Assembly (NCBI GenBank): GCA_027491165.1
Contig: JAIXWS010000111.1
Coordinates: forward strand, 1-58,584
DNA: 58,584 nt
Source: Sphingobacteriales bacterium
GTDB lineage: Bacteria > Bacteroidota > Bacteroidia > Chitinophagales > Chitinophagaceae
Reading direction: 5' to 3'
Under the pieces are notes generated by a model. It was not told the DNA's origin and ran no database searches. It saw only the letters and a list, made by a program, of their open reading frames with translations. This document shows, in pieces, positions 26,214 through 36,026 of the stretch (position 1 is its first letter; the number at the start of each line of letters is the position of its first letter). The position numbers and the translations under genes were made by a program.

Positions 26214-27278
26214 ATGATGAATCAATTGTTTTTAGCATCACGAAAGTGTTTGAACAGCTTAGCTATATTGTCGGTATGGCTTCTTTGTAATGCATGTCAT
26301 TCTAATGAAGAAAAACTGCCAGATGTCTCAAAGGTTGCCATCTCTATTCAATCGAATCGATTAGATAGGGACTTGATTGCCTTAGATACCAATAATCTTG
26401 CGGGTGGATTAGCCGAATTGCAAAAGAAATATCCTGCCTTTTTGGGCTTTTATTTAGACACCTTGATGGGCTTTAATATTAGACAACAATATACCCAAGA
26501 CAATAAAGGTATTACAGAAGGTGTGCGTAGTTTTTTGACCTACAAAGATTACAAGGCTTTATTTGATACCGTTGCACTGCATTATCCCAATACAAATGCT
26601 ATTGAAGAAGACTTAAGTAAAGGATTTCAGTATTTAAAACACTATTATCCTGCCTACAAAGTTCCTCATATTGTCTATTTTGTTTCTGGTCTACAAAATT
26701 GGGGTGTGGTAAGTTATGAAGGCGTGTTGGGGATTGGTCTTGATATGTTTTTGGGTGAGCAATATCCATTTTATGCGGCTGTTGGGCAGCCAGATTATAT
26801 GTACATTAATTTTCGAAAAGAGTCCATTGCACCTTCGGTATTCAATACCATTTATAATGATTTTCATCCATTCGAAGATGAGGAAAAGAATCTATTAGAA
26901 ATGATGATTCAAAAAGGCAAGCAACAATATTTCGTAGAGAAAATGCTTCCTTTCACCAAGCTCGAAGATAGAATTGGCTATACTTCTGCACAACTCAATT
27001 GGTGTAAGGAAAACGAAGCTATGATTTATAATTTCTTTTTAGACAATGATTTGATGTTTGAAAAAAATTGGGGGAAAATGCGTAGGTATGTGGTCTATGG
27101 TCCCAACACGCAGAGTATGCCCGCAGAAAGCCCAGGAAACATTGGTACTTGGGTCGGTTTACAAATTGTACATTCTTATGTGCTTCATAATCCAACGGAG
27201 GATTTGGAAAAAATATTTAAAGAAACAAATGCCGAGCAATTTTTAAAAAAAGCAAAGTATAAGCCCAAAAATTCTTAA
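26214..27278 (+). CDS. gldB: GldB-like gliding motility/T9SS lipoprotein
   Basis: 354 residues from the first of two adjacent ATGs (26214); a longer in-frame opening to 26127 overlaps the divergent gene's leader. A lipoprotein signal ends at LCNAC. The family signature is visible: ELQKKYPAFLGFYLDTL, VSYEGVLGIGLDMFLG, and ESPGNIGTWVGLQIVHSYV near the C-terminus. GldB is a membrane lipoprotein first found by its need in Flavobacterium gliding. The gene is followed after 28 bases by a DUF3078 gene. Confidence 0.78.
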   Translation: MMNQLFLASRKCLNSLAILSVWLLCNACHSNEEKLPDVSKVAISIQSNRLDRDLIALDTNNLAGGLAELQKKYPAFLGFYLDTLMGFNIRQQYTQDNKGITEGVRSFLTYKDYKALFDTVALHYPNTNAIEEDLSKGFQYLKHYYPAYKVPHIVYFVSGLQNWGVVSYEGVLGIGLDMFLGEQYPFYAAVGQPDYMYINFRKESIAPSVFNTIYNDFHPFEDEEKNLLEMMIQKGKQQYFVEKMLPFTKLEDRIGYTSAQLNWCKENEAMIYNFFLDNDLMFEKNWGKMRRYVVYGPNTQSMPAESPGNIGTWVGLQIVHSYVLHNPTEDLEKIFKETNAEQFLKKAKYKPKNS

Positions 27279-27306
27279 TGACTCAACCCGATTTTATTAA
27301 GTAATA

Positions 27307-28347
27307 ATGATTAAAAATGTCCTTTTTTTGTTGCTCCCAATTCTGGCCGTCAAAGTTGATGCACAAATTATTTCTGATGCCGAAAAAGTAAAACCAACTC
27401 TTGCTGCAATTATCGAAAAAGACACCATGTACTGGACATATGGGGGTGTCTTTAATTTAGGAGGCAACCAAGGTATATTGCACAATTGGGCTGCGGGTGG
27501 AGAACTAGCATCATTTACGGTTAATGGTATCTTTAATGGCTTTACGACCTATGTTAGTGGCCCCAATATTTGGATCAATAACCTTGATCTCAACTATGGT
27601 CTTAACTATACCTATTCGAATAAATTTATACCCCGCAAAACAGATGATCGAATCGACTTTACCTCAAAATATGGTCGAATGATTTCGAAGAATGCCAAGT
27701 TTTTTGCCACTGGTTTATTCAACTTTAAATCTCAGTTTACCAAAGGTTACGATTACGCATTACCGGATTGGCAAAATAATCCTACCTCAGATTTTCTTTC
27801 CCCTGCATATTTAACTTTTGCGCCAGGATTTGAGTATCGCGAGGGGAATAATTTTAGTATTTTCTTTTCTCCTATTGCTGCTAGACTCAGTTTGGTAGAC
27901 AATAAATATACCAAGCTTAGTCCCCAAGGGGCATTCGGTGTGCCATTTGGTCAATCAAGTCGATTTGAATTGGGTGCTTATTTCTCGGCCAGATATTTTA
28001 CCGAGATCAGCAAAGTCGTTTCTTTTCGTTCGCGCTTAGATTTGTATAGTAACTATTTGGCCCAAGATGTCAAAGATCCTAAAGGCCTTGTTGTGCGCAA
28101 AGACAATCCAGGAAATATTACAGTGCTTTCCGATAATTTAATGACCTTCAAATTCAACAAACACTTTAGTATGTCTGTTGGTTTGGTCATGATTTATGAC
28201 AATGCCATTCCTTATTCAAGTACTTATATTAATTCATCGGGCCAAAAGGTTGATAAAGATGAGCCATTTGAGGAATTAGGATGGTTGCAACTGCGCCAAA
28301 ACATTCAATTTGGTGTAGAATATAAACTACCGCTTAAAAAGAAATAA
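27307..28347 (+). CDS. DUF3078 family exported protein
   Basis: 346 residues with a signal peptide ending KVDAQ. The repeat-rich, aromatic barrel-like sequence contains GGNQGILHNWAAGGELAS, the hallmark of DUF3078, and ends in alternating strands (IQFGVEYKLPLKKK). A probable outer membrane barrel; function unknown. Likely cotranscribed with the gldB-like gene. Confidence 0.82.
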   Translation: MIKNVLFLLLPILAVKVDAQIISDAEKVKPTLAAIIEKDTMYWTYGGVFNLGGNQGILHNWAAGGELASFTVNGIFNGFTTYVSGPNIWINNLDLNYGLNYTYSNKFIPRKTDDRIDFTSKYGRMISKNAKFFATGLFNFKSQFTKGYDYALPDWQNNPTSDFLSPAYLTFAPGFEYREGNNFSIFFSPIAARLSLVDNKYTKLSPQGAFGVPFGQSSRFELGAYFSARYFTEISKVVSFRSRLDLYSNYLAQDVKDPKGLVVRKDNPGNITVLSDNLMTFKFNKHFSMSVGLVMIYDNAIPYSSTYINSSGQKVDKDEPFEELGWLQLRQNIQFGVEYKLPLKKK

Positions 28348-28441
28348 AACAGGCTTTCATTCACCAATATTTTAGGGTAAATTTGCTCTAACTATTGATG
28401 TATAGCAGTAATTTTACGTACACAAAAGATAGGAATATTCA

Positions 28442-29242
28442 ATGTCAGATACATACCAAATAAAGCTCCCTCAATTCGAAGGGCCATTTGATTTGCTGCT
28501 CTTTTTTATCGAGCGCGACGAATTGGATATTTACAACATACCCATCTTTAGCCTGACCAAAGATTTTTTGGATTATATCCATCATACCGAAATTTTAGAC
28601 ATTGAATTAGCAAGCGAGTTCATTTTGTTTGTATCGACCTTAATGCGCATTAAGTCAAAAATGCTATTGCCTCGTCGTGAAAAAGATGAACAGGGGAATG
28701 AAATTGACCCAAGGCAAGAATTGGTAGATAAGATATTAGAATACAAGCGCTATAAAGAAGCATCTGTTGAAATGGTTTTAATGGAGGCTGAGCGACAATT
28801 GCATCAAAAAAGAGGAAATATCCGAGCCGAATTAGAAGCATTGAGTGAAGAGTATAGTGAGGGTACAGAAATCCAAACGGTTTCTTTATATAAGTTGATG
28901 AGTTCATTCGAACGCACGATGAAGAAATTTAACGAGCGCAATAATAAACCGCAACATGTGGTTGTGAAGTATAATTATAGCCTCGAAAGCCAACGAGTAT
29001 ATTTATTGGCTTGGATGAAGGAAAAAGTAGAAGTGCCCTTCGAAACACTTTTTGCACAATTCGAAAATCGGATTCAAGCTATTTTTACCTTTTTGGCTAT
29101 GTTAGAATTGATTCAGCAAAAGCAATTCAACATTTTAATCGGCAATGGTCGAAATAATTTTATTATCGAATGGAATCCGCATAAAGATGATGCCTACGAA
29201 GAAGATAATGGCACTACTCCTGATGCCTTGATAGAAGCCTAA
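28442..29242 (+). CDS. scpA: Segregation and condensation protein A
   Basis: 266 residues. ScpA is the kleisin of the SMC complex. The N-terminal SMC-neck-binding domain is clear (LPQFEGPFDLLLFFIERDEL, LDIELASEFILFVSTLMRIKSKMLL), followed by a linker and the C-terminal winged-helix part (VEVPFETLFAQFENR, FLAMLELIQQKQF). ScpB is not adjacent. A TAAATTTG -7-like element lies 57 bases upstream (28378-28385). Confidence 0.95.
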   Translation: MSDTYQIKLPQFEGPFDLLLFFIERDELDIYNIPIFSLTKDFLDYIHHTEILDIELASEFILFVSTLMRIKSKMLLPRREKDEQGNEIDPRQELVDKILEYKRYKEASVEMVLMEAERQLHQKRGNIRAELEALSEEYSEGTEIQTVSLYKLMSSFERTMKKFNERNNKPQHVVVKYNYSLESQRVYLLAWMKEKVEVPFETLFAQFENRIQAIFTFLAMLELIQQKQFNILIGNGRNNFIIEWNPHKDDAYEEDNGTTPDALIEA

Positions 29243-29270
29243 AACACCACCCCTTCAATCTGTTTTTTTG

Positions 29271-30200
29271 ATGAAATCATTATCCGAATTAAAAATAGTT
29301 TTTTTCGGTACCCCCGATTTTGCTGTCGCCTCTTTAGCTGCTTTAGTAGATGCAGGCTTGAAGGTGATTGCCGTAGTTACAGCACCTGATAAGCCCGCCG
29401 GTAGAGGTTTGCAATTGAATAGTACACCTGTAAAACAATATGCTGTATCTAATAACATTTTGGTGCTTCAGCCTCCTAAGCTTAAAGCTCCTGAATTTAT
29501 AGAAGCCTTGAAAGATCTTGATGCAGATGTACATATCGTAGTTGCCTTTAGGATGTTGCCCGAATTGGTTTGGAATATGCCCCCTATGGGTACGATTAAC
29601 GTTCATGGATCATTATTACCTCAATATCGTGGAGCAGCGCCTATTAACTGGGCGATTATAAACGGTGCCACCGAAACGGGTGTTACTACATTTAAGTTGA
29701 AACACGAAATAGACACAGGTAATATATTATTGCGTCACAAAGTGGATGTGCTACCCGAAGATAATGCAGGTACGGTGCATGACAAATTGATGGTGGCTGG
29801 TGCGAATTTATTGGTCGATACCCTTAAAGGATTGGTAGAAAATTCCATTAAGGAATTACCCCAAGATGTACTCAGCGAGCCACTTCGGCACGCACCCAAA
29901 ATTTTCAAAGAAGATATGAAAATCGATTGGAGTAAAAATGCCCTGTCGATAATCAATCATATTCGTGGTCTATCTCCTTATCCTGCCGCATTTACTGAGC
30001 TTGAGGGGAAAAATATCAAGATATACGCAGCAACATTGCTAGCGGAGCAACCAAATGTAGGAATCGGAAAGTACGAAACCGATCATAAGACATTCCTTCG
30101 TATCGCCGCAAAAGACGCCTGGGTTAACATTCTCGATTTGCAACAAGAAGGTAAAAAGCGGATGGATATTAAGTCTTTTTTGAGTGGCTTTCGCTCATGA
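29271..30200 (+). CDS. fmt: Methionyl-tRNA formyltransferase
   Basis: 309 residues from the ATG at 29271. Fmt formylates initiator Met-tRNA. The formyltransferase core has FFGTPDFAVASL and the catalytic Asn110, His112 and Asp148 (INVHGSLLPQYRG, HEIDTGNI), followed by the C-terminal tRNA-binding OB domain. It lies 28 bases after scpA on the same strand. Confidence 0.96.
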   Translation: MKSLSELKIVFFGTPDFAVASLAALVDAGLKVIAVVTAPDKPAGRGLQLNSTPVKQYAVSNNILVLQPPKLKAPEFIEALKDLDADVHIVVAFRMLPELVWNMPPMGTINVHGSLLPQYRGAAPINWAIINGATETGVTTFKLKHEIDTGNILLRHKVDVLPEDNAGTVHDKLMVAGANLLVDTLKGLVENSIKELPQDVLSEPLRHAPKIFKEDMKIDWSKNALSIINHIRGLSPYPAAFTELEGKNIKIYAATLLAEQPNVGIGKYETDHKTFLRIAAKDAWVNILDLQQEGKKRMDIKSFLSGFRS

Positions 30201-30245
30201 AACCATTAAGACTTTTGTTGAGGTATTTAATTTTTCAAGAATAAT

Positions 30246-30273
30246 TTTGAAATTACTTTTTGCAGTAAATTTG
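30246..30273 (+). promoter_or_regulatory. Promoter of the phosphorelay operon
   Basis: TTTG (30246-30249) and TAAATTTG (30266-30273) are separated by 16 bases, close to the Bacteroidota consensus. The ATG of the response regulator follows after 32 bases. Confidence 0.55.
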
Positions 30274-30305
30274 AATTGCTCTAATTTTTAGAAATCTTCC
30301 TTATT

Positions 30306-31655
30306 ATGAATAAATTTAAAATTTTTATTGTAGAAGATGACCTTTGGTATTTACAGGTATTAGAGTACTATTTGTCAAAAGACTTTGATTATGATATAGT
30401 TAGATTTTCTTCGGGGAAGGAATGTTTAGATAATTTGCATCAAAGGCCCCATCTCATTACGCTAGACTATAATCTGCCAGATACCGATGGAATGCAGATA
30501 CTCAAAAAAATAAAATCGGTAAACGCTGAGATCCCCATAATTTTTATAAGTAGTCAAGATGATCCCGTGTTGATTAAATCGGTATTGGACGAAGGGGCAA
30601 CTGACTTTTTTGTGAAAGATGAAAATACACGTGAACTTCTGTTGCATTCTATTAATCGAATAAAAGATAATCATGATTTAAAAGAGGAATTAGAGCAGCT
30701 AAAAGTTGAATTGGGACAAAAGTATGAGATTCAAAAAATAGCCCTTGGCGAAAGCAACTCAATCAAAAAGATATATGCTCTTATAGAGAAAGCATCCAAA
30801 TCAAATATCAATGTTGCTTTATCTGGTGAATCAGGTACTGGAAAAAGATTATTTGCACGAGCGATACACTTTAATTCAGTTCGTTCGAACAAACCATTTA
30901 TCTCTGTGGACATTAGTGCAATACCCAAAGATTTGGTAGATATGGAGTTGTTTGGGCAAGAAACAACTAATGTTTCTGGGTATGTATCGTCCAAAATGGG
31001 TAAAATTGAACAGGCCAATGGAGGAACTTTGTTTCTACAAAACATTTCAGACTTAGAGATGAATACCCAAGCCAAGTTGTTGTACTTCCTTGAAGAAAAG
31101 TATTTTTATAAAGTTGGTGGAGAAAAATTGATAACCAGCGATGTTCGCTTTATTTGTTCTAGTAGTAAAGATTTGATTGAAGAGGTCCGAGCAAAAAACC
31201 TAAGAGAAGATTTGTTTTATGCTTTGATGCGTATGCCCATCACCCTTCCTCCCTTAAGAGAAAGAGGTAGTGATATCATAATCCTAGCCAAACATATTTT
31301 GAATCAATATTGTATAGAAAATAACTTAGAGCCGAAAGTGCTTTCTAGTGCTGCATGTGAGAAATTATTAGCTTATCCTTTTCCCGGTAATATTCATGAA
31401 TTAAAATCGATTATTCAGTTTGCATTGGTAATGAGTAACGCTGAACAGATTGAAGTTTCTGATTTGATGTTTACCAAAATAATTAATGAGATTAATTTGT
31501 TTCCTGAAGAAAAAACTATGAGAGAATATACCATCAGTATAGTTCAATCTTTTTTAAGAAGGTACGATGGTAATGTCTTAAAGGTGGCTGAAAAACTGGA
31601 TATTGGTAAGTCTACTATTTATAAAATGATTCAAGAAAAGGAAATTGTACCCTAA
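30306..31655 (+). CDS. NtrC-like response regulator with degenerate AAA+ domain
   Basis: 449 residues. Domains in order: receiver (1-120, phospho-acceptor Asp54 in ITLDYNLPD), AAA+ (about 150-380) and a Fis-type helix-turn-helix at the C-terminus (VLKVAEKLDIGKSTIYKMIQ). The Walker A motif GESGTGKR is kept (174-181). The sigma-54 contact loop GAFTGA reads TNVSGY (221-226), and the Walker B acids are replaced: GTLFLQN instead of GTLFLDE (Gln245, Asn246). The FRxDLYYRL arginine segment is LREDLFYAL. ATP hydrolysis and sigma-54 activation are therefore unlikely; it may act as a phosphorylation-controlled DNA-binding regulator. First gene of a phosphorelay locus. Confidence 0.9.
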   Translation: MNKFKIFIVEDDLWYLQVLEYYLSKDFDYDIVRFSSGKECLDNLHQRPHLITLDYNLPDTDGMQILKKIKSVNAEIPIIFISSQDDPVLIKSVLDEGATDFFVKDENTRELLLHSINRIKDNHDLKEELEQLKVELGQKYEIQKIALGESNSIKKIYALIEKASKSNINVALSGESGTGKRLFARAIHFNSVRSNKPFISVDISAIPKDLVDMELFGQETTNVSGYVSSKMGKIEQANGGTLFLQNISDLEMNTQAKLLYFLEEKYFYKVGGEKLITSDVRFICSSSKDLIEEVRAKNLREDLFYALMRMPITLPPLRERGSDIIILAKHILNQYCIENNLEPKVLSSAACEKLLAYPFPGNIHELKSIIQFALVMSNAEQIEVSDLMFTKIINEINLFPEEKTMREYTISIVQSFLRRYDGNVLKVAEKLDIGKSTIYKMIQEKEIVP

Positions 31656-31717
31656 ACGGATTGGGGTAAATTTTCCAATTAATTTCAATAACGAATCTCT
31701 TTTCATCTTAATTTCCA

Positions 31718-34700
31718 ATGGATCAGGAGACAATTTTGCTGCATACAGCAACACTTAAAAAGTTTTTGCCCGATCATGTATTGATTAATGAAGGGCATGA
31801 GATCCTTTCCGCTGGAGCGGAAATCAGCCTTTTTTTAAAACAGGATACGCATCAAAATTTATTTGAGCTCATTTCTTTTCAAGATGCAATGGGTAATCCT
31901 GTCGAATGGAGTCAGCTAGATCAACTTCCTGGACAATCTATTAACGTAGTGTTCAAAAGGGATTTATCCTGCAGAACCTACATCATTGATTTGGTTAAGG
32001 AGCATAATGCATGGTTATTGAATTTTGTTCCAAAAAAGGGGGCCATTCAACAACATCAATGTAGCGAAAATGCAGCAGAAGATGATAGAGTATCCCATCA
32101 AACCAATAAGGAATTACAATCTCAACTAGAAATCACAAATTCAAGATTTGAAAAAATAATCGATGATCCAATAGTAGGTTTATTGGTAGAAGATGAGGAT
32201 CGGCGGATTGTAAATGCAAATGATACCTTTTGTCGTTTGTTTCTTATCCCTTCACCTGCAGCATCTTTAATTGGCATGTGCTGCATGGCATCTGCCCAGC
32301 AAAGTAAATCAATGTTTACAGATCCTGAGCAATTTGTTGATCGGGTAAATGAGCTTTTAATGGGCCGTGTTACCGTATTGAATGATGTCTTGGAATTAGC
32401 TGATGGGCGTTTTTTTAGACGAGACTATATCCCCATTTTTATTGATAACAACTATCGTGGCCATATGTGGAAATATATGGACATTACAGAAAGTAAAACA
32501 TTAGAAAACAAGCTCAAGGAGCAAAAAGAGTTTTATGAAAAAATACTCAATAATCTCCCTGCAGATATTGCAGTATTCGATAAAGATCATCATTATGTCT
32601 TTGTCAATTTAAAGGCCATAGGTGATGATGAATTGCGTCATTGGATTATCGGCAAAACAGATTATGATTATTGCACCCGTAAAAATAAAGATATCTCTAT
32701 AGCTGACAGTCGAAGAGCATTGTTTGTAGATACTGCAAAAGCCAAAAAACAACTTGTATGGGAAGAGTGCCTTATAGACAAGCAAGGTAATGACCAATAT
32801 TCCATGCGTATTTTTTATCCACTGTACCATGCTAATGGTGATTTTGATATCATGATTGGATATGGTTTGGATATTACCGAAAGAAAGAAAATTGAAATGC
32901 GCATTGCCCAAAGCGAAATGAGGTTTAGGGGATTGTTTGAAAAGAGTCCTGCATTGATATCCATTCAGGATATAGGGGGTAGCTTGATAGATGTTAATCA
33001 AACTACATTAGATGTATTAGGGTATGATAAAAAGGACCTAGTTGGCAAAACCACTCATGACTTTTTGGGTACAGATTTAGGCATGTTTGCTAATATCCCT
33101 GGCCAAGAGGTATTTCAGCCAGAAGCCAATGAGGATGGTATTGTCAAAGTCAAAACCAAATACGGTAAAGATGTTCATTTATTGTACAGAAATCACCGAG
33201 TAAATATTAATGATCATGAGTCAATTATTCTTGGTTTTGCTCAAGATATTACAGCGAATATCAATGCTGAATTAGAATTAAAAAAGAGCGAAGAAAAGTA
33301 TAAAGATATCATTGAGCATATGAACCTTGGTCTATTGGAAGTGGATGAACAAGGTAAAATAATCTATGCCAATTCTTGTTTTTGCAGCATGATTGCCATG
33401 ACCAATGAAGAACTCATTGGCCAAACTATTGCACACATTTATCAGGATTTAAACCCCGATTTTAATATTCCCGAAATTCTGGCAAAAAGAAACGCTGGGA
33501 TTACAGAATCGTATGAAATAAACTTAAAGGATAAACAAGGCAATCCGAAATGGATGTTAATTAGCGGTGCTCCTGTTAGAGATGGCAATGGAAAAATCAA
33601 AGGCTCTATAGGGATATACTTAGAAATTACGGAACAAAAATTTTTGGAGGCCGACCTTCGTAAAGCAAAATTTGATGCTGAACAATCTGGTATTGCCAAG
33701 GAAATGTTTTTGGCTAATATTAGTCATGAAATTAGAACCCCTCTTAACGCAATCATAGGTATTAGCGGTCTGTTGTCGAAAACCAAAATGGATGAGCAAC
33801 AAAGCCTTTTTCTAACAACAATACAGACAGCTGCGCAAAATTTACTTGTTATCATCAACGATTTACTAGATTTTTCTAAAATCGAATCTGGCAATCTTAG
33901 CATTGAAAATATATCCTTCGACCTAAAGGAAGTATTGCTCAATACCAAACAAATTCTTGTTTATAAGGCCGAAGAAAAAGGATTAGCAATTGATTTTAAA
34001 TTTGATGCTGCAATTGCCCCCGTTTTAATTGGAGACCCATTTCGTATTAATCAGGTTATTTTAAACATCTTGGGAAATGCCATCAAATTTACTGAAAAAG
34101 GCTTGGTGACTATTGACTGCCGATTGCTAAAAGAGGATAACGATATGCAGCAAATTTGCATCGAAATTAAAGATACAGGCATCGGTATATCAGAAGAATT
34201 TGTTGTCAATTTGTTTGACAAATTTGCCCAAGAGGATGAAACCATCACCCGGAAATATGGCGGTACTGGGCTTGGTATGAGTATTTCTAAAGATTTGGTA
34301 GAACGGATGGGCGGATCTTTAACCGTAAAAAGTCAAAAAAACATAGGTACAAGTTTTGGCATCATTTTCAATTTGCCCATAGGAGAGTTGTCCGTACCAG
34401 ATAGTACAGCTGATTTGCCCATTAGTTCTAATGCACTCATAGGCAAGCGCATTCTACTTGCCGAAGACAATGAAATGAATCGACTTTTGGCGAGTACATT
34501 GCTAGCCCATTACGGTCTTTTGGTTGATGAAGCAGAAGACGGGAAAGTAGCTATTGAAATGATTCAATCTCATCCATACGATCTTGTACTAATGGATCTT
34601 CAAATGCCTGAAATGGATGGCCTAATAGCTACTAAAATTATTCGTGAACAATTCGTATTAAGCTTACCCATTATTGCCCTTACAGCAAATGCATGTAAAG

Positions 34701-34816
34701 AAGAGGAAGCTAGATGTTATGCTGCCGGTATGGATGATTTTGTTTCAAAGCCATTCGAAGAACATGAATTTATACGAAAGGTTGCTAAATGGATTTTTAA
34801 AACCCACAACGCTTAA
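31718..34816 (+). CDS. Hybrid histidine kinase with four PAS domains
   Basis: 1032 residues with no membrane helix or signal peptide, so a cytosolic sensor. In order: an unassigned N-terminal domain (1-110), a short coiled coil, four PAS domains (about 145-265, 270-395, 400-520, 525-645), a HisKA dimerisation domain with His670 in NISHEIRTPLN, an ATPase domain (NAIKFTEKG, DTGIGIS, GGTGLGMS), and a C-terminal receiver with Asp960 in LVLMDLQMPEMDG. It probably autophosphorylates and passes the phosphate to its own receiver. It lies 62 bases after the response regulator and 5 before the HPt gene. Confidence 0.95.
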   Translation: MDQETILLHTATLKKFLPDHVLINEGHEILSAGAEISLFLKQDTHQNLFELISFQDAMGNPVEWSQLDQLPGQSINVVFKRDLSCRTYIIDLVKEHNAWLLNFVPKKGAIQQHQCSENAAEDDRVSHQTNKELQSQLEITNSRFEKIIDDPIVGLLVEDEDRRIVNANDTFCRLFLIPSPAASLIGMCCMASAQQSKSMFTDPEQFVDRVNELLMGRVTVLNDVLELADGRFFRRDYIPIFIDNNYRGHMWKYMDITESKTLENKLKEQKEFYEKILNNLPADIAVFDKDHHYVFVNLKAIGDDELRHWIIGKTDYDYCTRKNKDISIADSRRALFVDTAKAKKQLVWEECLIDKQGNDQYSMRIFYPLYHANGDFDIMIGYGLDITERKKIEMRIAQSEMRFRGLFEKSPALISIQDIGGSLIDVNQTTLDVLGYDKKDLVGKTTHDFLGTDLGMFANIPGQEVFQPEANEDGIVKVKTKYGKDVHLLYRNHRVNINDHESIILGFAQDITANINAELELKKSEEKYKDIIEHMNLGLLEVDEQGKIIYANSCFCSMIAMTNEELIGQTIAHIYQDLNPDFNIPEILAKRNAGITESYEINLKDKQGNPKWMLISGAPVRDGNGKIKGSIGIYLEITEQKFLEADLRKAKFDAEQSGIAKEMFLANISHEIRTPLNAIIGISGLLSKTKMDEQQSLFLTTIQTAAQNLLVIINDLLDFSKIESGNLSIENISFDLKEVLLNTKQILVYKAEEKGLAIDFKFDAAIAPVLIGDPFRINQVILNILGNAIKFTEKGLVTIDCRLLKEDNDMQQICIEIKDTGIGISEEFVVNLFDKFAQEDETITRKYGGTGLGMSISKDLVERMGGSLTVKSQKNIGTSFGIIFNLPIGELSVPDSTADLPISSNALIGKRILLAEDNEMNRLLASTLLAHYGLLVDEAEDGKVAIEMIQSHPYDLVLMDLQMPEMDGLIATKIIREQFVLSLPIIALTANACKEEEARCYAAGMDDFVSKPFEEHEFIRKVAKWIFKTHNA

Positions 34817-34821
34817 GCAAG

Positions 34822-35202
34822 ATGCAAGAAAAGATTTTGTTGTTTAATATCGATGCCTTGTTAAAGATGGGAAGGAATGATATGCTTTTTGTACAGAAAA
34901 TGCTCCTTCTGTTTACCCAAATGATGCCTAAATCTTTAGATGAAATGCATCAGGCCATTCTGGAAAAAGAGTGGTTACGATTAGCTTCTTTAGGACATAA
35001 GATTAAATCTTCTGTATCAAGTATGGGTATTGCAGCTATTGCGGATGATTTTAAGAGGTTAGAATTTTTGTGTAAGGCAGCAGAGATAGAGGAACAAGAA
35101 ATAGTTCTGACTTTTAATAGCATTAAAACAATAATTGAACAGGCTATGGAACAAATGAAGCATCAATATCCCCAATTTTTTCTTACAGACACTCTGACCT
35201 AA
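34822..35202 (+). CDS. Histidine phosphotransfer (HPt) protein
   Basis: 126 residues, all helical. The phospho-accepting histidine is His59 in LGHKIKSSVSSMGI, the standard HPt motif. Its place 5 bases after a hybrid kinase and in the same operon as a response regulator indicates the relay kinase receiver - HPt - regulator receiver. No signal peptide; cytosolic. Confidence 0.9.
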   Translation: MQEKILLFNIDALLKMGRNDMLFVQKMLLLFTQMMPKSLDEMHQAILEKEWLRLASLGHKIKSSVSSMGIAAIADDFKRLEFLCKAAEIEEQEIVLTFNSIKTIIEQAMEQMKHQYPQFFLTDTLT

Positions 35203-35562
35203 ATCAACTGTCAAGCATTCGTTTTATTGATTTGAGTTCATTACAAGTGCTAAACTCCACTCATAAGGCTTTGGTATAGGAATTACAGCTACCTTAAAGT
35301 TTCTTTGTGTCTCTTTTTCTTTTCTGTATAGTAGCCTCATTAAAGCACTTGCTTTTGTGTGATCATGGCTTCAATATCTATTGATTTATAAATGCGACAA
35401 CACTAATCTACCAATTTAATGCATGGGCCCCTTGAGCCTTCTTGCATTCTAAAGTGCTTGTGCAAAAATCATGGTGCAGCAACTTTATCCCAGTTTTTTT
35501 TGTTGCCAATAGATGTGCTGGTATAAGCCTTAGTGGGGGGTATCCATGTTTGATGAAAGATG
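35203..35562. other. 360-bp stretch without a recognisable gene
   Basis: No plausible reading frame, RNA gene or strong terminator was found. It separates the phosphorelay operon from the convergent DUF983 gene. A small GGGCCC palindrome lies around 35425; I see no other structure. Confidence 0.5.
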
Positions 35563-35937
35563 CTATTCCTTAAATGCCATTAAAATATACAAATAAAGCA
35601 CTCTGGATAAGCGCATCAAAATGGGTTGCATCAAAATGACTACAAAAGTACTGGCGCCTAAAAAGTAAAAAATACTATTGTCTTGGTAGCTCATCCCAAA
35701 AAAAGGGTAATACCAAAGAATGTTTAAGAACAGCAAAATAGTGGTGAGTGCATAATTAATACCGGGTCCATTATTGCTTTCTCCCTCTAGCTTTTGTTTA
35801 CATTCAGGGCAATAAGCATGCATGTTCAGCAGACTCCTTAGGGGGAAGATGCCTCTCTGTTGAAATATCTTACCCTTGTGACATGCGGGGCATTTGTAAC
35901 CTATAATTCCGACCCAAACGGATGGCTTTTTATTCAT
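35563..35937 (-). CDS. DUF983 family membrane protein
   Basis: 124 residues. An N-terminal zinc-ribbon-like region has two CxxC pairs (YKCPACHKGKIF and AYCPECKQKL), followed by two membrane helices and a short C-terminal tail. This matches DUF983, a small inner membrane family of unknown function. It is on the same strand as the glycosyltransferase gene 90 bases upstream. Confidence 0.85.
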   Translation of the reverse strand: MNKKPSVWVGIIGYKCPACHKGKIFQQRGIFPLRSLLNMHAYCPECKQKLEGESNNGPGINYALTTILLFLNILWYYPFFGMSYQDNSIFYFLGASTFVVILMQPILMRLSRVLYLYILMAFKE

Positions 35938-36026
35938 AAAAATGTGTACATGTTGTTAATCAAATACCACTGACACTTCTATCGATTAAAATTGTTCTGG
36001 TTATTTTATATAAAAATAAGCGTACA

